NCBI GenBank assembly: GCA_905213905.1
Contig: CAJMKD010000005.1
Coordinates: 1-64,000 of the forward strand
Direction: 5' to 3'
Source: an uncultured Sutterella sp.
GTDB lineage: Bacteria; Pseudomonadota; Gammaproteobacteria; Burkholderiales; Burkholderiaceae_F
DNA length: 64,000 bases
The notes under the pieces were generated by a model that saw only the letters and a list, made by a program, of their open reading frames with translations, had not been told where the DNA came from and did not search any database. Below, piece by piece: positions 7,793 through 16,283 of the stretch (position 1 is its first letter; each line of letters begins with the position of its first letter). The position numbers and the translations under genes are program-made.

Positions 7793-8664
7793 TACGCCTC
7801 CATCCATGTGCCTGAAGCCGTCGTCCGCCAGGGACCGCCGCCAGGGCAGTTCACCGCAAGGTCGTGCGTCACCGCGTAGATCTTCCACAGACCCGTCGCT
7901 CGAGGCATGCCCGAAGAGATGCGCATCAGGCCCGCGACTCGAAGCTCAGGCCTGAAAAAGCACGTCACCTGAATACCCATGCTGTCGAAGGATGGATACC
8001 CGATCTCGCCCGTCTGCGGGTTGATGATCTGGGCGTTTGATAGCGGTATTTCTTCACCTCTCGCACTGCCCGTCGCGACGAGCGACATCTCGCCGTCGTC
8101 CATGATCAGGTCGGCCCCGACGGTATTCGCCACCCACTCGGCCTTGCTGATCGGATCGCCGCTGATCACGCAGTTCTGAAGCGAAGCCGTTACGCCGTAG
8201 CTTCGATAGCTCATGCCGGCCTGCTCGGCAAAGCTCTGCATCAGCGAGTCCACCGTCTGCTCGCCGGATACGGCCAGCGGCCCGATGGGCATCAGCTTCG
8301 GATAGGCAGCCGTGATCGCTTCGATCTGCATGACAGGCGAAGGCGCGGCATTCATGTCCGGCGCAGCGTTCATGATCTCGCCCTGAAAGACGACCGAAAG
8401 CGACTGTCCTGACTCGCCGGCCGCGACCTCGATCAGGTTCCTGCGAAGCGACAGCGCGTCGAAGGAGAGCATCGTGAGATGCGACATCTGCGACTCGGAG
8501 AGGCCGAAGATCGCGATGCTCGCTTTCGGAAGCTCGGGCGAACCCTGCTTCGTGATGTGCACCTGCATCGCGTGCTCGGTGAAGATCATCTGCGTTCCGG
8601 TTCCGGTCCCGTCGTCGATCGTGATCGTGATCCGCATCGCCTTTGCGGTGTAGCTGTCACTCAT
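7792..8664 (-). CDS. Baseplate hub protein (gp44/gp27-like)
   Basis: 290 residues encoded directly before the spike. The C-terminus (LRVAGLMRISSGMPRATGLW, IYAVTHDLAVNCPGGGPW) and the middle (QTVDSLMQSFAEQAGM, VANTVGADLIMDDGEM) follow the layout of Mu gp44-type tail hubs, which form the trimeric ring holding the spike. The first 100 residues are a beta-rich domain. Assignment rests on motif pattern and gene order. Confidence 0.72.
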   Translation of the reverse strand: MSDSYTAKAMRITITIDDGTGTGTQMIFTEHAMQVHITKQGSPELPKASIAIFGLSESQMSHLTMLSFDALSLRRNLIEVAAGESGQSLSVVFQGEIMNAAPDMNAAPSPVMQIEAITAAYPKLMPIGPLAVSGEQTVDSLMQSFAEQAGMSYRSYGVTASLQNCVISGDPISKAEWVANTVGADLIMDDGEMSLVATGSARGEEIPLSNAQIINPQTGEIGYPSFDSMGIQVTCFFRPELRVAGLMRISSGMPRATGLWKIYAVTHDLAVNCPGGGPWRTTASGTWMEA

Positions 8665-8962
8665 CGTCTGCTTCCTCGTAGACCAAGCGCCAGCGGTCGG
8701 CTAATCCCTCGTACTGAGGCGGCTCGTCGCCCTGCATGTCTTCCCACCAGATCTTCGTGAGCGCTGTGATCTGCGTCCACGGCACGATGCTCTGCCCGTT
8801 GCGGGCGGCTACGTTGTTCGCCACCTCCACGCCGTCCACCATGAGCGACGTGAAGAGGCGCGTGCCCATCTGCCGAACCGTGATCCGGCAGTTCTGGCCG
8901 TTGATGACCTCGCTCACGATCTGATAAGGGATCGCGGAAAGAGGTATGTACTTAAGAGCCAT
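8657..8962 (-). CDS. Small baseplate-region protein, unknown role
   Basis: 101 residues starting MALKYIPLSAIPYQIVSEVI, after GAGGAT. The pattern (IPLSAIP, QNCRITVRQMGTRLF, SLMVDGVEVANNV, ending RWRLVYEEA) recalls the DUF6983-type tail proteins found between tape measure and hub genes of small myoviruses. Overlaps the gene before it by 11 bases and the hub gene after it by 8. No catalytic motif. Confidence 0.6.
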   Translation of the reverse strand: MALKYIPLSAIPYQIVSEVINGQNCRITVRQMGTRLFTSLMVDGVEVANNVAARNGQSIVPWTQITALTKIWWEDMQGDEPPQYEGLADRWRLVYEEADDE

Positions 8963-9473
8963 TGAAGATCCTCGTGAGCGTTGTCTGATCGCGGGACTGC
9001 ACGCGGCCCATATCCACAGGATCGCTGCTGGTCGCGTTCTTCGGCGACCAGGCAACTTGCTGAGATCCCGTCTGCACCGATCTGATGCGAAGGAAGGTCA
9101 GCTCGCAGATCAGGCTCGACGCGTTCCTGGCGACCGTACGGCTCTGCGAGATCGTCTCAAGTGCCAGGCTGTCCACCACAAAATACGGCGTCACCAGCGT
9201 GCACAGGCTGTCCCTGCCGACGCCCTGCTTGAGCGCCTTCAGGTCGGCCAGTGCCGCAGCCTGAATCGACGGATCCCCGTCAATCGCGAGCGACAGAACG
9301 ACCGAGTCCGGCTGCTGCACCTTGTTGTAGGCGGCAAGCTGCCCACCTTCGATCGGCTCCGTCAGCACCTGAGACTGCTCGCCGACCGTGCACTCCGTGA
9401 TGCCGACGTACTCGCAGATCGGCTGGCTCCGGGCGTTCAGAATCGCCCATGTCGAAAAGTCTTTAGAAGGCAT
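8952..9473 (-). CDS. Tail/baseplate structural protein, unknown
   Basis: 173 residues following the tape measure gene, the usual place for distal tail or baseplate adaptor proteins. Beta-rich N-terminus (WAILNARSQPICEYVGI, VVLSLAIDGDPSIQAAAL), and ALETISQSRTVARNASSLIC in the middle. I do not recognise a named family. ATG at 9473 is preceded by GAGGA. Confidence 0.55.
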   Translation of the reverse strand: MPSKDFSTWAILNARSQPICEYVGITECTVGEQSQVLTEPIEGGQLAAYNKVQQPDSVVLSLAIDGDPSIQAAALADLKALKQGVGRDSLCTLVTPYFVVDSLALETISQSRTVARNASSLICELTFLRIRSVQTGSQQVAWSPKNATSSDPVDMGRVQSRDQTTLTRIFNGS

Positions 9474-9481
9474 CTCGTCCT

Positions 9482-11371
9482 CTACTTCGCATTCCAGCCG
9501 CGCGTGCTCTGGCCGATAAGATCTGCCGTGCGATTCGCGCCGAGAGTCACCGTCGAGCCGACGCGATTCGCGATTGCCTGCGGATTCTGGTAGCCGGTGA
9601 AGTTGTTAGTGAGGTTCACGGTCGCCTGCGTCGAGTAGGTCGAACCCTGAGCCCCCATGAGGCCGACGCGTGCCGCCACTCGCTCGCGAGCACGCGGATC
9701 AGCTACGATCGAACCCTGCTCGCCCTCGCTCTCGTCATCGTCGCCGAAGCCGAAGAACTTCCCGACGCCCTTGATCGCAGACTTAATCGGCTCTGCGACG
9801 TAATCGACGATCAGATCCTTCCACTTGGCGAACCACCCCGTGACGGCTTCCCACGTCGCATCGAGCGCCGCAGACATCGCGTCCTTCATGCCGCTGAAGG
9901 CGTTCCCAAGCGGCTCGACGATGTTCTTGTCGATGAGATCGACCCAGCCCGTGAACCAGTTCTGTACGGACGCCCAGGCATCGCTGAGCGCCTTGCCGAT
10001 GGTCTCGCCGAGCGCTCCCATCTTGGCGTCAAGATCGTCGAGGTATGCCTTGGCGTTCTCGCAGAAGTCGTCGAAGCCCTTCTTGAGATCCTTGACCCAC
10101 TGCCAGAGCGACGTGATGCCTGCGATGACAGCGACAACCGCTGCGACAACCACGCCGAGCACCACTGCGATGCCCTTAAAGGCCAGTTTCACAGCGTCGC
10201 CGACAAGCGGCTTCAGCGCCTCCCACAGCTCCTTGCATCCGTCGATGAAGCCGCTCACAGCTTCGCGCACCGACTCGATCTCGTCGTCGGTCATGCCGAA
10301 CTGTCTAAGCAGCCTTTCGAAGGCGGAGTCTGCGCCCTCAGCGAAGCCGATCAGATCGTCGATGGCAAGCGCAAGGGCTGCCACCCCTGCGGCTATTGCC
10401 GCTACCGGCAGAAAGCTTGTCTTGAGCGCAAGGCCGAAAGCCTTGACCGCGCCGACGACATCCTTGATCGACTTCAGCTGCTTCGCACCGAAGACCACCA
10501 GAAGTCCTGCACCAAGCAAAGCAAAGACTCGGATGTTCTCCCGCACGATCCGGATGAGACCCGTCAGCATCTCGACGACGCCCTTCACTGCCGGCATCAC
10601 GCCTCTGATGAGAGTGTTGCCGACATCCTGCGCGGACGACTTGAAGTCCATCCACGCAACCTTGAAGGCGCGGGCGTTCTTCGCGTCCTGCGACGTGAAG
10701 GCTGTCTTGCGGTACTTATCGACAAGCTTGTCTGCGGCCTTCTGTCCTTCGAGGAAGACAGGGATCGCGTCATAGGCCACGCCCTGCGCACGCAGATACG
10801 CCTGCGCCTGGCGTCGCGTCATGCCTTCGATCTTCTCGCCGAGCTTGAAGAACTCTTCGGCCGGACGGCCCGTCTGGTCGTAGTAGGCCTTGAGGCTGTC
10901 GAAAAGCGCTTCCGCAGAGCCGCCTGCGGCTTCATTGGCTTTCGCCCAGGCATCAAGATCATCGACCGAAATGCCGAGCTGCTGGGAGAGCTTCCCGAGC
11001 GCGTCCGACTGCTCGACGTAGTTTGAGAAAGCCTGAACGCCGCCCGCCATCAGGCCGAGCACGCCAACAACTTCCGCGATCTTGCCCTTGAGACCGTCGA
11101 AGATCGAGCCGAGGCCGCCGAACCCCGTCTTGACTTCCTGCGCCGCTTTCTGCGAAGCCTTGCCTACGTCGTCAAGGCCGTCGGCAACCTTGCTCACGCC
11201 GGAAGCGGAAGCAGCCGATGCCGCAGCGCTGGCATCTCCGACTTCAGACAATCCCTGCTTCGCAGACTGAAGAGCGCCTTCTACTTCTTTCTTTGCTTCT
11301 TGCAGGCCTTCGGACAGCTCCTTAGCGTCCAGTCCTACTGCAATCGCAAACTCTTCAACGTATTCAGCCAT
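9482..11371 (-). CDS. Tail tape measure protein
   Basis: 629 residues from ATG 11371, which shares a base with the stop of the frameshift product (TGATG). Long Ala/Lys/Glu-rich helices at the N-terminus, hydrophobic segments near 245-310 and 385-420 (FALLGAGLLVVFG, GIAVVLGVVVAAVVAVIAGI), then amphipathic repeats (ALSDAWASVQNWFTGW). Length and place after the frameshifted chaperone are diagnostic. At about 0.15 nm per residue it implies a tail near 90-95 nm. A Phe/Gly end (FFGFGDDDESEGE) precedes a small C-terminal domain. Confidence 0.92.
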   Translation of the reverse strand: MAEYVEEFAIAVGLDAKELSEGLQEAKKEVEGALQSAKQGLSEVGDASAAASAASASGVSKVADGLDDVGKASQKAAQEVKTGFGGLGSIFDGLKGKIAEVVGVLGLMAGGVQAFSNYVEQSDALGKLSQQLGISVDDLDAWAKANEAAGGSAEALFDSLKAYYDQTGRPAEEFFKLGEKIEGMTRRQAQAYLRAQGVAYDAIPVFLEGQKAADKLVDKYRKTAFTSQDAKNARAFKVAWMDFKSSAQDVGNTLIRGVMPAVKGVVEMLTGLIRIVRENIRVFALLGAGLLVVFGAKQLKSIKDVVGAVKAFGLALKTSFLPVAAIAAGVAALALAIDDLIGFAEGADSAFERLLRQFGMTDDEIESVREAVSGFIDGCKELWEALKPLVGDAVKLAFKGIAVVLGVVVAAVVAVIAGITSLWQWVKDLKKGFDDFCENAKAYLDDLDAKMGALGETIGKALSDAWASVQNWFTGWVDLIDKNIVEPLGNAFSGMKDAMSAALDATWEAVTGWFAKWKDLIVDYVAEPIKSAIKGVGKFFGFGDDDESEGEQGSIVADPRARERVAARVGLMGAQGSTYSTQATVNLTNNFTGYQNPQAIANRVGSTVTLGANRTADLIGQSTRGWNAK

Positions 11372-11972
11372 CAGTCTTCCTTCTGTCGAGTGGACAACCA
11401 CTCGTGGTAGTTGCGAAGCATGAGGACCTCATCGAGGTCGTAGATGTCCTCAAGGGAGTAAAAGGTTTGCGCCTCCCTGAGCGTGCATAGGCGTGAGGAG
11501 ACGACGCGCCCGCACGTCGGAGGGAGGTTCGCAAAAGTTGCTACGCCTCTGACTTGAGCGAGGTCAGCACGCCACGCATCGACGTAAGGAAGTTCCGCCA
11601 CCCGCCGCCACCGAAAAAACCGAAGTTCGCCTGCAGTGCGGCCATCTTGATGATGAAGACGGTCGTCGGATAGTCCACCTTGCCCGCAAGCGTGTCGGCC
11701 GTCACGTCGATGGCTGCGCCGCCTTCCGTTTCGATCTGCACGCATTGGATGAGGCTGTCCCAGAGGGGGGCAACCTTGTCGTAATCGACCGAATTGAGTG
11801 CAGATGCGATGTCTTCAGGCTTGCCGGACTCGACAGCGCCGAAGAGGCCCGCGCCCACAGCAAAGATCGCCTTCATCAGCCAGCGCTCGGCCTTTACGGC
11901 ATCCATCGGCGTGATCCGTACCTTGATGTCGCGCTCGCCGTCCTTGACAGTTATTCGCTTTACTTCACGCAT
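11371..11972 (-). CDS. Tail assembly chaperone, long form by -1 frameshift
   Basis: Reading from ATG 11972, a -1 slip at T TTT TTC (11613-11619) joins 120 residues of the short chaperone to 80 residues in the overlapping frame (RWRRVAELPYVDAW to the end YHEWLSTRQKED), about 200 in total. This mirrors lambda G/GT and the equivalent gene pair in most tailed phages, where the rare long form binds both tape measure and tube subunits. The downstream frame has no start with a good signal of its own and ends exactly at the tape measure start. Confidence 0.8.
11541..11972 (-). CDS. Tail assembly chaperone, short form
   Basis: 143 residues, beginning MREVKRITVKDGERDIKVRI; helical middle (DAVKAERWLMKAIFAVGAGL) and a Gly/Phe-rich end (NFGFFGGGGWRN) that holds the slippery codons. 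Position between tail tube and tape measure is that of lambda gpG. Its start overlaps the stop of the tube gene (TGATG). Confidence 0.8.
   Translation of the reverse strand: MREVKRITVKDGERDIKVRITPMDAVKAERWLMKAIFAVGAGLFGAVESGKPEDIASALNSVDYDKVAPLWDSLIQCVQIETEGGAAIDVTADTLAGKVDYPTTVFIIKMAALQANFGFFGGGGWRNFLTSMRGVLTSLKSEA
11613..11619 (-). other. Programmed -1 ribosomal frameshift site (T TTT TTC)
   Basis: Codons GGT TTT TTC in the zero frame contain the heptamer T TTT TTC, a classical X XXY YYZ slip site. The -1 frame after it stays open for 80 codons to the tape measure start; frame arithmetic (11972 and 11745 differ by one register) agrees with -1, not +1. GC-rich sequence follows and may pause the ribosome. 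Confidence 0.82.
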
Positions 11973-12397
11973 CAGTAGACAGCCCTAAAGGTGAACTGAT
12001 AGACGAGCGGATCCTGCACGCGGTTCACGCCCGGCATCGACTGGGAGTTCGTGAGCACGCCTTCGACGAAGCGATAGGTGCGGCCCGTAGCCGGAAGCGT
12101 CACCGTTAAGTTCACTTCGAGAGGCGATCGAGTGGAGCGCTGCGCCTGCACCAGCTGGCGGAGATAGGGAAGCGACGGCGATGTCGGCTGAAGCGTGATG
12201 CTCACCGTCTGCAAGTTGGGCGTATAGCCCACCACCATGTGGCCGTCGAGCGTCGGCTCGGCCTGCACGTCCTGCACTGCTTCCGCGACGATGCCCGCAT
12301 CCGTGGAGAACTGCTCGAGCGCGAAGCCGGCAGGAGCCACATCTTCGATGGTCATCCACGCCGATACGTTCGCAGAGGTCTTGTTGTTGATAGCCAT
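11972..12397 (-). CDS. Tail tube protein, DUF3277 family
   Basis: 141 residues starting MAINNKTSANVSAWMTIED. Motifs of the DUF3277 tube family: FSTDAGIVAEAVQDVQAEPT, GHMVVGYTPNLQTVSITLQP, SPSLPYLRQLVQAQ. Tube proteins stack as rings inside the sheath. It follows the sheath gene by 42 bases, as in related phages. Confidence 0.85.
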   Translation of the reverse strand: MAINNKTSANVSAWMTIEDVAPAGFALEQFSTDAGIVAEAVQDVQAEPTLDGHMVVGYTPNLQTVSITLQPTSPSLPYLRQLVQAQRSTRSPLEVNLTVTLPATGRTYRFVEGVLTNSQSMPGVNRVQDPLVYQFTFRAVY

Positions 12398-12439
12398 GTG
12401 AGACTCCAAGAAAAAGGCGGTCCGAAGACCGCCGTAGGA

Positions 12440-13939
12440 TTAGAGCACTGCGATGACCGGCATCTCGACCGTCTGGATCGAGCCGGCATAGGCAAAGTAG
12501 AGGTTCATGACAGGCGTGCCTCGATTGGCCCGCACGACAGCTTCAGGATCTTCGACCTGCAAGTAGAACCCATTGGTCTCGATGTCGTCGGCCGCCTCGC
12601 TGTCGCCCGTCTCCTGCAGGATCTGCACGCGCTGGCTTTCGCTGAGCGAGATGCCCGTGTCAATCACGCCCACATTCATGGCGGCATTGATCGGATCCTG
12701 GATCCAAGACTCGATGATCGTGTATCCGCGCTGGGTGTACGGCACGCGGTTCACGGAAGCAAAGCCATCCATGATCGAGCGCTGAATCTTCGCGCGGAAC
12801 CAGATCATCCCCACCAGCACGTCGTACCAGTCATAGAAGTCGGACGAGAGCTGGCCGCGATTGGCAAATTGGAACTGCGCGTTGCGCGTCGCAAACTGGC
12901 CGACATAGCTGACTCGAATCGCATCAAGCGCTTCAGCCTGAGACTGCGAGGTGACGGTCGGCGTCAGGCCGCTGGCGCTCTTGCCGAAGATCACCTTCAT
13001 GCCCTGGTTCTGCTGCCAGGCGATCGAAGCCGGATAGGCCAGCGCAAAAGCCGCAGCCGTGAAGTCGTCCGCGTAGATCGAGAAGACCGTGTCGTACTTA
13101 TCGACCATGCCGGCCGCGATCGTCGTGTCCTGCGTGAGCGGATCGGCCATCTTTGCGTCGCTCGACCAGAAGACGAAGATGTAGTCGTCATCAATGTCGG
13201 CCCAAGCGGCATAGGCTTCGGCTTCTTCTGCTTCCGTGATCTCCCAGACCGTCGTGAACTGCGTCCAGTTGCTGGTGACGCCGCAGATGGCGTCCATGTT
13301 CGCGGCTTCCGTCATCGCGGCACAGCCCTGCGAGAGGACAGCGCCTGCATCTTCCGTCAGACCCAAGAGTTCGCTCAGATCCGTGCCGCTGTCGCCGGCC
13401 GATGCGAAGCTGATCGTGGACGATGCGCCCGTCGTTTCGGACGTGAAGGTAAAAGTGTTCGTGACTGAGTCGTACGTCCCTGCCACGCCCGTGATGGCCG
13501 TCGCGATCTTTTCTGCGGCATCAGAGAGCGACGTAGCAGACGACAGATCGACGCTCGAGGCCGTCTTCTGCGTGCCGTCCACCGTGATCTTCAGAGCGCC
13601 GTCCGTCACTTTCTTCAACGCCGCCAGATCGACCGTCAGCGTCGCGCTGCGGATCCAAGCTGCCGCCACCTCATCTACGCGTCGAGCGATGATGAGCGAA
13701 GAAGGCGCATGTTGCTGATTCGTGAGGCCCGTGAAGTACTGCTGAGCAAAGGCCGTCTCATCGGCTTCAGGACCGAAGAAGTCGGCCACTGCAGAAGCAG
13801 AACCAAAAGCGATCGCAGGCTTGTCCGCAGGGATCCGAGCGGACTTCGTCAGGAGACAGCCATTCGTCTCGAGGTCGGTCGAGCCGCCCGTGATGGTTCG
13901 CGGGGGGAGCGATACAAGGTACTTTGCATTGATTGACAT
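12440..13939 (-). CDS. Contractile tail sheath protein, DUF3383 family
   Basis: 499 residues from ATG 13939 (MSINAKYLVSLPPRTITGG). Family marks: ADKPAIAFGSASAVADFFGP, YFTGLTNQQHAPSSLIIARR, the C-terminal GYTIIESWIQDPINAAMNVG, and TPVMNLYFAYAGSIQTVEMP. Its presence makes the phage a myovirus. A long antisense open frame across this gene is a codon-bias shadow. Confidence 0.9.
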   Translation of the reverse strand: MSINAKYLVSLPPRTITGGSTDLETNGCLLTKSARIPADKPAIAFGSASAVADFFGPEADETAFAQQYFTGLTNQQHAPSSLIIARRVDEVAAAWIRSATLTVDLAALKKVTDGALKITVDGTQKTASSVDLSSATSLSDAAEKIATAITGVAGTYDSVTNTFTFTSETTGASSTISFASAGDSGTDLSELLGLTEDAGAVLSQGCAAMTEAANMDAICGVTSNWTQFTTVWEITEAEEAEAYAAWADIDDDYIFVFWSSDAKMADPLTQDTTIAAGMVDKYDTVFSIYADDFTAAAFALAYPASIAWQQNQGMKVIFGKSASGLTPTVTSQSQAEALDAIRVSYVGQFATRNAQFQFANRGQLSSDFYDWYDVLVGMIWFRAKIQRSIMDGFASVNRVPYTQRGYTIIESWIQDPINAAMNVGVIDTGISLSESQRVQILQETGDSEAADDIETNGFYLQVEDPEAVVRANRGTPVMNLYFAYAGSIQTVEMPVIAVL

Positions 13940-13947
13940 AGTTGTCC

Positions 13948-14496
13948 TCAAGGTTTGAAGTGGACATCGACGTTTTTCAGCCGCACGTCCACAGCGCTGA
14001 AGAAGTCCTGAGCGACTTCCACCCGCTTCCAGTAGCCCAGATGAAGCAAAAGCATCCATCTGCTCACGTACTGCCCGCTGTCGATCACAGCGCTCAAGTT
14101 CTGCACCGTGTCCGAGTAGAGGCAGTCGATGTCGTACTTAAGAAAGTGCGCTACGCCGACCGAGGATCTGGCAACCGTCTCGAGGGTCGCCGCTCTCTGC
14201 CGGGCGTCGAAAAGATTGGTTGAGTAGCAGTCGATCTGCACGTCGAGATCGACATACTCTCGAAGCTCCTGCGTGTCCGGCCCGTCGCGCTCGTATCTCT
14301 CGATCGTCGTGCCGCTTCGCGTCTGGCTGATCGGCGTCACGATGCAGATGTCGTTTCCGTCTGCAGGAAGCGTGATGCGATTGCCGAAGCCGGCAAGCAC
14401 GTGCATGTCGTCGGCAAGCGCAGGCGTCGCGTATGTCGTGCAGAAGTCGATCAGCGCACTAAGGAGCTTCTGTGTCGTCAGATCCGTCGTCGGCAT
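13948..14496 (-). CDS. Neck/tail terminator-like protein
   Basis: 182 residues from ATG 14496 (MPTTDLTTQKLLSALIDFC). Pattern and place just before the sheath gene match the phage neck terminator family (gp12/LIC_12616-like): GNDICIVTPISQTRSGT, ELREYVDLDVQIDCYSTN, ARQRAATLETVAR, VDVRLKNVDVHF. These proteins cap the tail tube and join it to the head. Confidence 0.7.
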   Translation of the reverse strand: MPTTDLTTQKLLSALIDFCTTYATPALADDMHVLAGFGNRITLPADGNDICIVTPISQTRSGTTIERYERDGPDTQELREYVDLDVQIDCYSTNLFDARQRAATLETVARSSVGVAHFLKYDIDCLYSDTVQNLSAVIDSGQYVSRWMLLLHLGYWKRVEVAQDFFSAVDVRLKNVDVHFKP

Positions 14497-14914
14497 CTTC
14501 CACCTGCATAGAAATGGGCGTCTGCTGCATGACTGCAAGCACTGAGGCCCAGCCTTCATGCGTGAAGTCTTCGAGCACGTCCGTGATCAGCCACCAGCAC
14601 TCAAGGTCGTCTTGGATCAGGTCGCCGGATCTGCCGAGCGGCCGCCACATCGCCCAGGGGCGAGCGGCCGGATCGTAGTCGGCATAGAGATAGACGCGCC
14701 TCGTCGATGTCGTGACGTTGACTTTCTCGAAGTGCTGAAGAACGTCCGCAGAGACGCTTTGAAACTGCGCCCTGATGTCTTTAGGTGCGGCATACACAGG
14801 GACCGTGTCGCCGCGCTCAGAGCGCACCTGCTTGCCTGTCGCGCGGTAGATCTTGCACAGCTTGTCCCTGGCTACCGTCGTCACAGCGCCGCGCACAATG
14901 TCATGCAAGTTCAT
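14459..14914 (-). CDS. Head-tail connector / head closure-like protein
   Basis: 151 residues beginning MNLHDIVRGAVTTVARDKLC, with YRATGKQVRSERGDTVPVY and a Trp-rich centre (RPWAMWRPLGRSGDLIQDD, LECWWLITDVLEDF). Gene order (after DUF4054 and a gp10-like gene, before the neck gene) fits a head completion protein. No family name is certain. It overlaps the next gene by 38 bases. Confidence 0.6.
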   Translation of the reverse strand: MNLHDIVRGAVTTVARDKLCKIYRATGKQVRSERGDTVPVYAAPKDIRAQFQSVSADVLQHFEKVNVTTSTRRVYLYADYDPAARPWAMWRPLGRSGDLIQDDLECWWLITDVLEDFTHEGWASVLAVMQQTPISMQVEDADDGSDDTEAP

Positions 14915-15351
14915 TTCCGGATCTCCGTGTTGATGGACCTGATCAGCGCCGTCGTCTCGATCAGCGGTTTATCCGAGTGCTCGAGTCCCTGGCGCTTTTT
15001 TCTCGCCACGGTCGCGGGCGCGTTCGGCGTGAAGTTGCCGCTCTTGATCGTCGCGATGATGTCTGCGCGGACCACGTTTCGAATCTTCTCGAGCGCTTCT
15101 TCAGGCGTCACGCCTGCAGAGATGCCCTGCTTCAGCAGCGCTTTCCACTCCCCGCTGTGCTCTTTCACCGTATTGCGCATGAAGGGGCGGGCAGGAAGCT
15201 TCTCTGTCCCGTACTCGTTCACCATCGCGTAGTAAGCGACGCTGTCGCCCTTCTCGTTGGTAGCGCCTTTGAGCACGCCAGCGACGAGCGTTGCGGAACC
15301 TTTGAGCCGGATCTCGCCGAGCGTCTTGCCTTTCTTGATCAAGACCTTCAT
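14911..15351 (-). CDS. HK97 gp10-like / neck protein
   Basis: 146 residues from ATG 15351 (MKVLIKKGKTLGEIRLKGSA). YYAMVNEYGTEKLPARPFMR is the Y/P-rich signature of gp10-like and virion morphogenesis proteins; VARKKRQGLEHSDKPLIETT and ALIRSINTEI close it. These proteins sit at the head-tail joint. Four-base overlap with the next gene. Confidence 0.72.
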   Translation of the reverse strand: MKVLIKKGKTLGEIRLKGSATLVAGVLKGATNEKGDSVAYYAMVNEYGTEKLPARPFMRNTVKEHSGEWKALLKQGISAGVTPEEALEKIRNVVRADIIATIKSGNFTPNAPATVARKKRQGLEHSDKPLIETTALIRSINTEIRK

Positions 15352-15352
15352 G

Positions 15353-15784
15353 TCAGCCGCCGAAGTAAAAGTGCTCGACCCCGAAGTAGATCGGGCCGGA
15401 TCCGTAGCGACGAAGGATCTGCCACGCCTGCGCTCCGCAGGGCGTAGACATCCACCAGGCGGGATCGTTAGCATCAGCAAGCGACTGGAAGCCTGTAGAG
15501 ACCGAACCTTCGGCGGCATTTCCGAGTGGCCCCGCTTGCGTCGGCCCCCACATCAGGCTCTGCGTCGCGATGTGGCAGGTGACGAGATCAAGCACGATCT
15601 GCCGCGTCAGGATGGGAGGCGTCTCGTCAGGCTCGTAAGGGATGAGACAGTCGTCCCCGTTGCCCACCAGCTCGCACGCCTGAGCGAAGCACGCCTCAAG
15701 CGCCTCATCCGTGAAGCGCTCCTCATCAGTGAAGCCCGGATGCAGTGCTCGGAACTTTTCGACATCGAAGACAACCGTCGCCAT
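15353..15784 (-). CDS. Head-tail adaptor, DUF4054 family
   Basis: 143 residues: VVFDVEKFRALHPGFTDEER, then LVTCHIATQSLMWGPTQAGP and GAQAWQILRRYGSGP, the helical DUF4054 pattern. DUF4054 proteins bind beneath the portal as adaptors. Start ATG 15784, next gene one base after the stop. Confidence 0.8.
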   Translation of the reverse strand: MATVVFDVEKFRALHPGFTDEERFTDEALEACFAQACELVGNGDDCLIPYEPDETPPILTRQIVLDLVTCHIATQSLMWGPTQAGPLGNAAEGSVSTGFQSLADANDPAWWMSTPCGAQAWQILRRYGSGPIYFGVEHFYFGG

Positions 15785-15787
15785 CTC

Positions 15788-16216
15788 TTAGCCCTCTTCC
15801 TGCTCGATCGGATCGTCGCCGGTCTTGGCGTCCGCGTTGTCGATCGCGTAGTTGATCGCCTTTGTTTCCTTGTCGCGCACCTGAATTCGGCCTGACTTGA
15901 ACCAAGGCGCGTAGGTCTTGCCGTAGATTCGCATCACCTCATCCCAGAGGGCTTTGTCCACGGTCGTGACGCCGTAGCCGCCAGGCGGAAGAGCGCCGCC
16001 ATCTGCATTCGCGAGATAGACGCCATTGCCGACGATCGTCACTGATCGGCCGCGCGGCAAGAGAAAGGTTTGATTGGATCGAGAGCGGAAAAGCACCGAT
16101 ACAGTCTCAGCCGTCTTCGACTGCTTGCTCACGCTCACCGTGGAGTCGCCGGTTCCGATCGTTCGCACCTTCGGAGCACTCGGTGCTCGCTTCGTCGTCG
16201 CCTTCTTAGTCGTCAT
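15788..16216 (-). CDS. Head-region structural protein, unknown
   Basis: 142 residues. Basic Thr/Lys-rich start (TTKKATTKRAPSAPKVR), then a compact beta region (VSVLFRSRSNQTFLLPRGRS, GNGVYLANADGGALPPGGYG) and an acidic tail. Proteins like this follow the capsid gene in related phages and may be head fibre or completion proteins. First gene after the capsid terminator; ATG 16216 follows AAGGAGA. Confidence 0.5.
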   Translation of the reverse strand: MTTKKATTKRAPSAPKVRTIGTGDSTVSVSKQSKTAETVSVLFRSRSNQTFLLPRGRSVTIVGNGVYLANADGGALPPGGYGVTTVDKALWDEVMRIYGKTYAPWFKSGRIQVRDKETKAINYAIDNADAKTGDDPIEQEEG

Positions 16217-16229
16217 GTCTGTGTCTCCT

Positions 16230-16268
16230 TAATAAAAAAAGGGGAGAGGCCGAAACCCCTCCCCTTAG
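16230..16268 (-). terminator. Rho-independent terminator after the major capsid gene
   Basis: Minus strand: AAGGGGAGGGG, loop TTTCGG, CCTCTCCCCTT, then a run of T. It lies between the capsid stop and the next start, so capsid mRNA can be made in excess of the connector and tail genes. Confidence 0.85.
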
Positions 16269-16283
16269 CTCAGGCGTTGAGCG

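Noticed and set aside
11764..11770. Another six-base G/C run as a possible switch
   Set aside because: It lies in the middle of the tail chaperone gene, in frame and far from the start; runs of six occur by chance in GC-rich DNA (also near 45272 and 36980).
12239..13468. 409-codon plus-strand open frame
   Set aside because: Antisense shadow of the tail sheath gene, Arg/His-rich with no family pattern.
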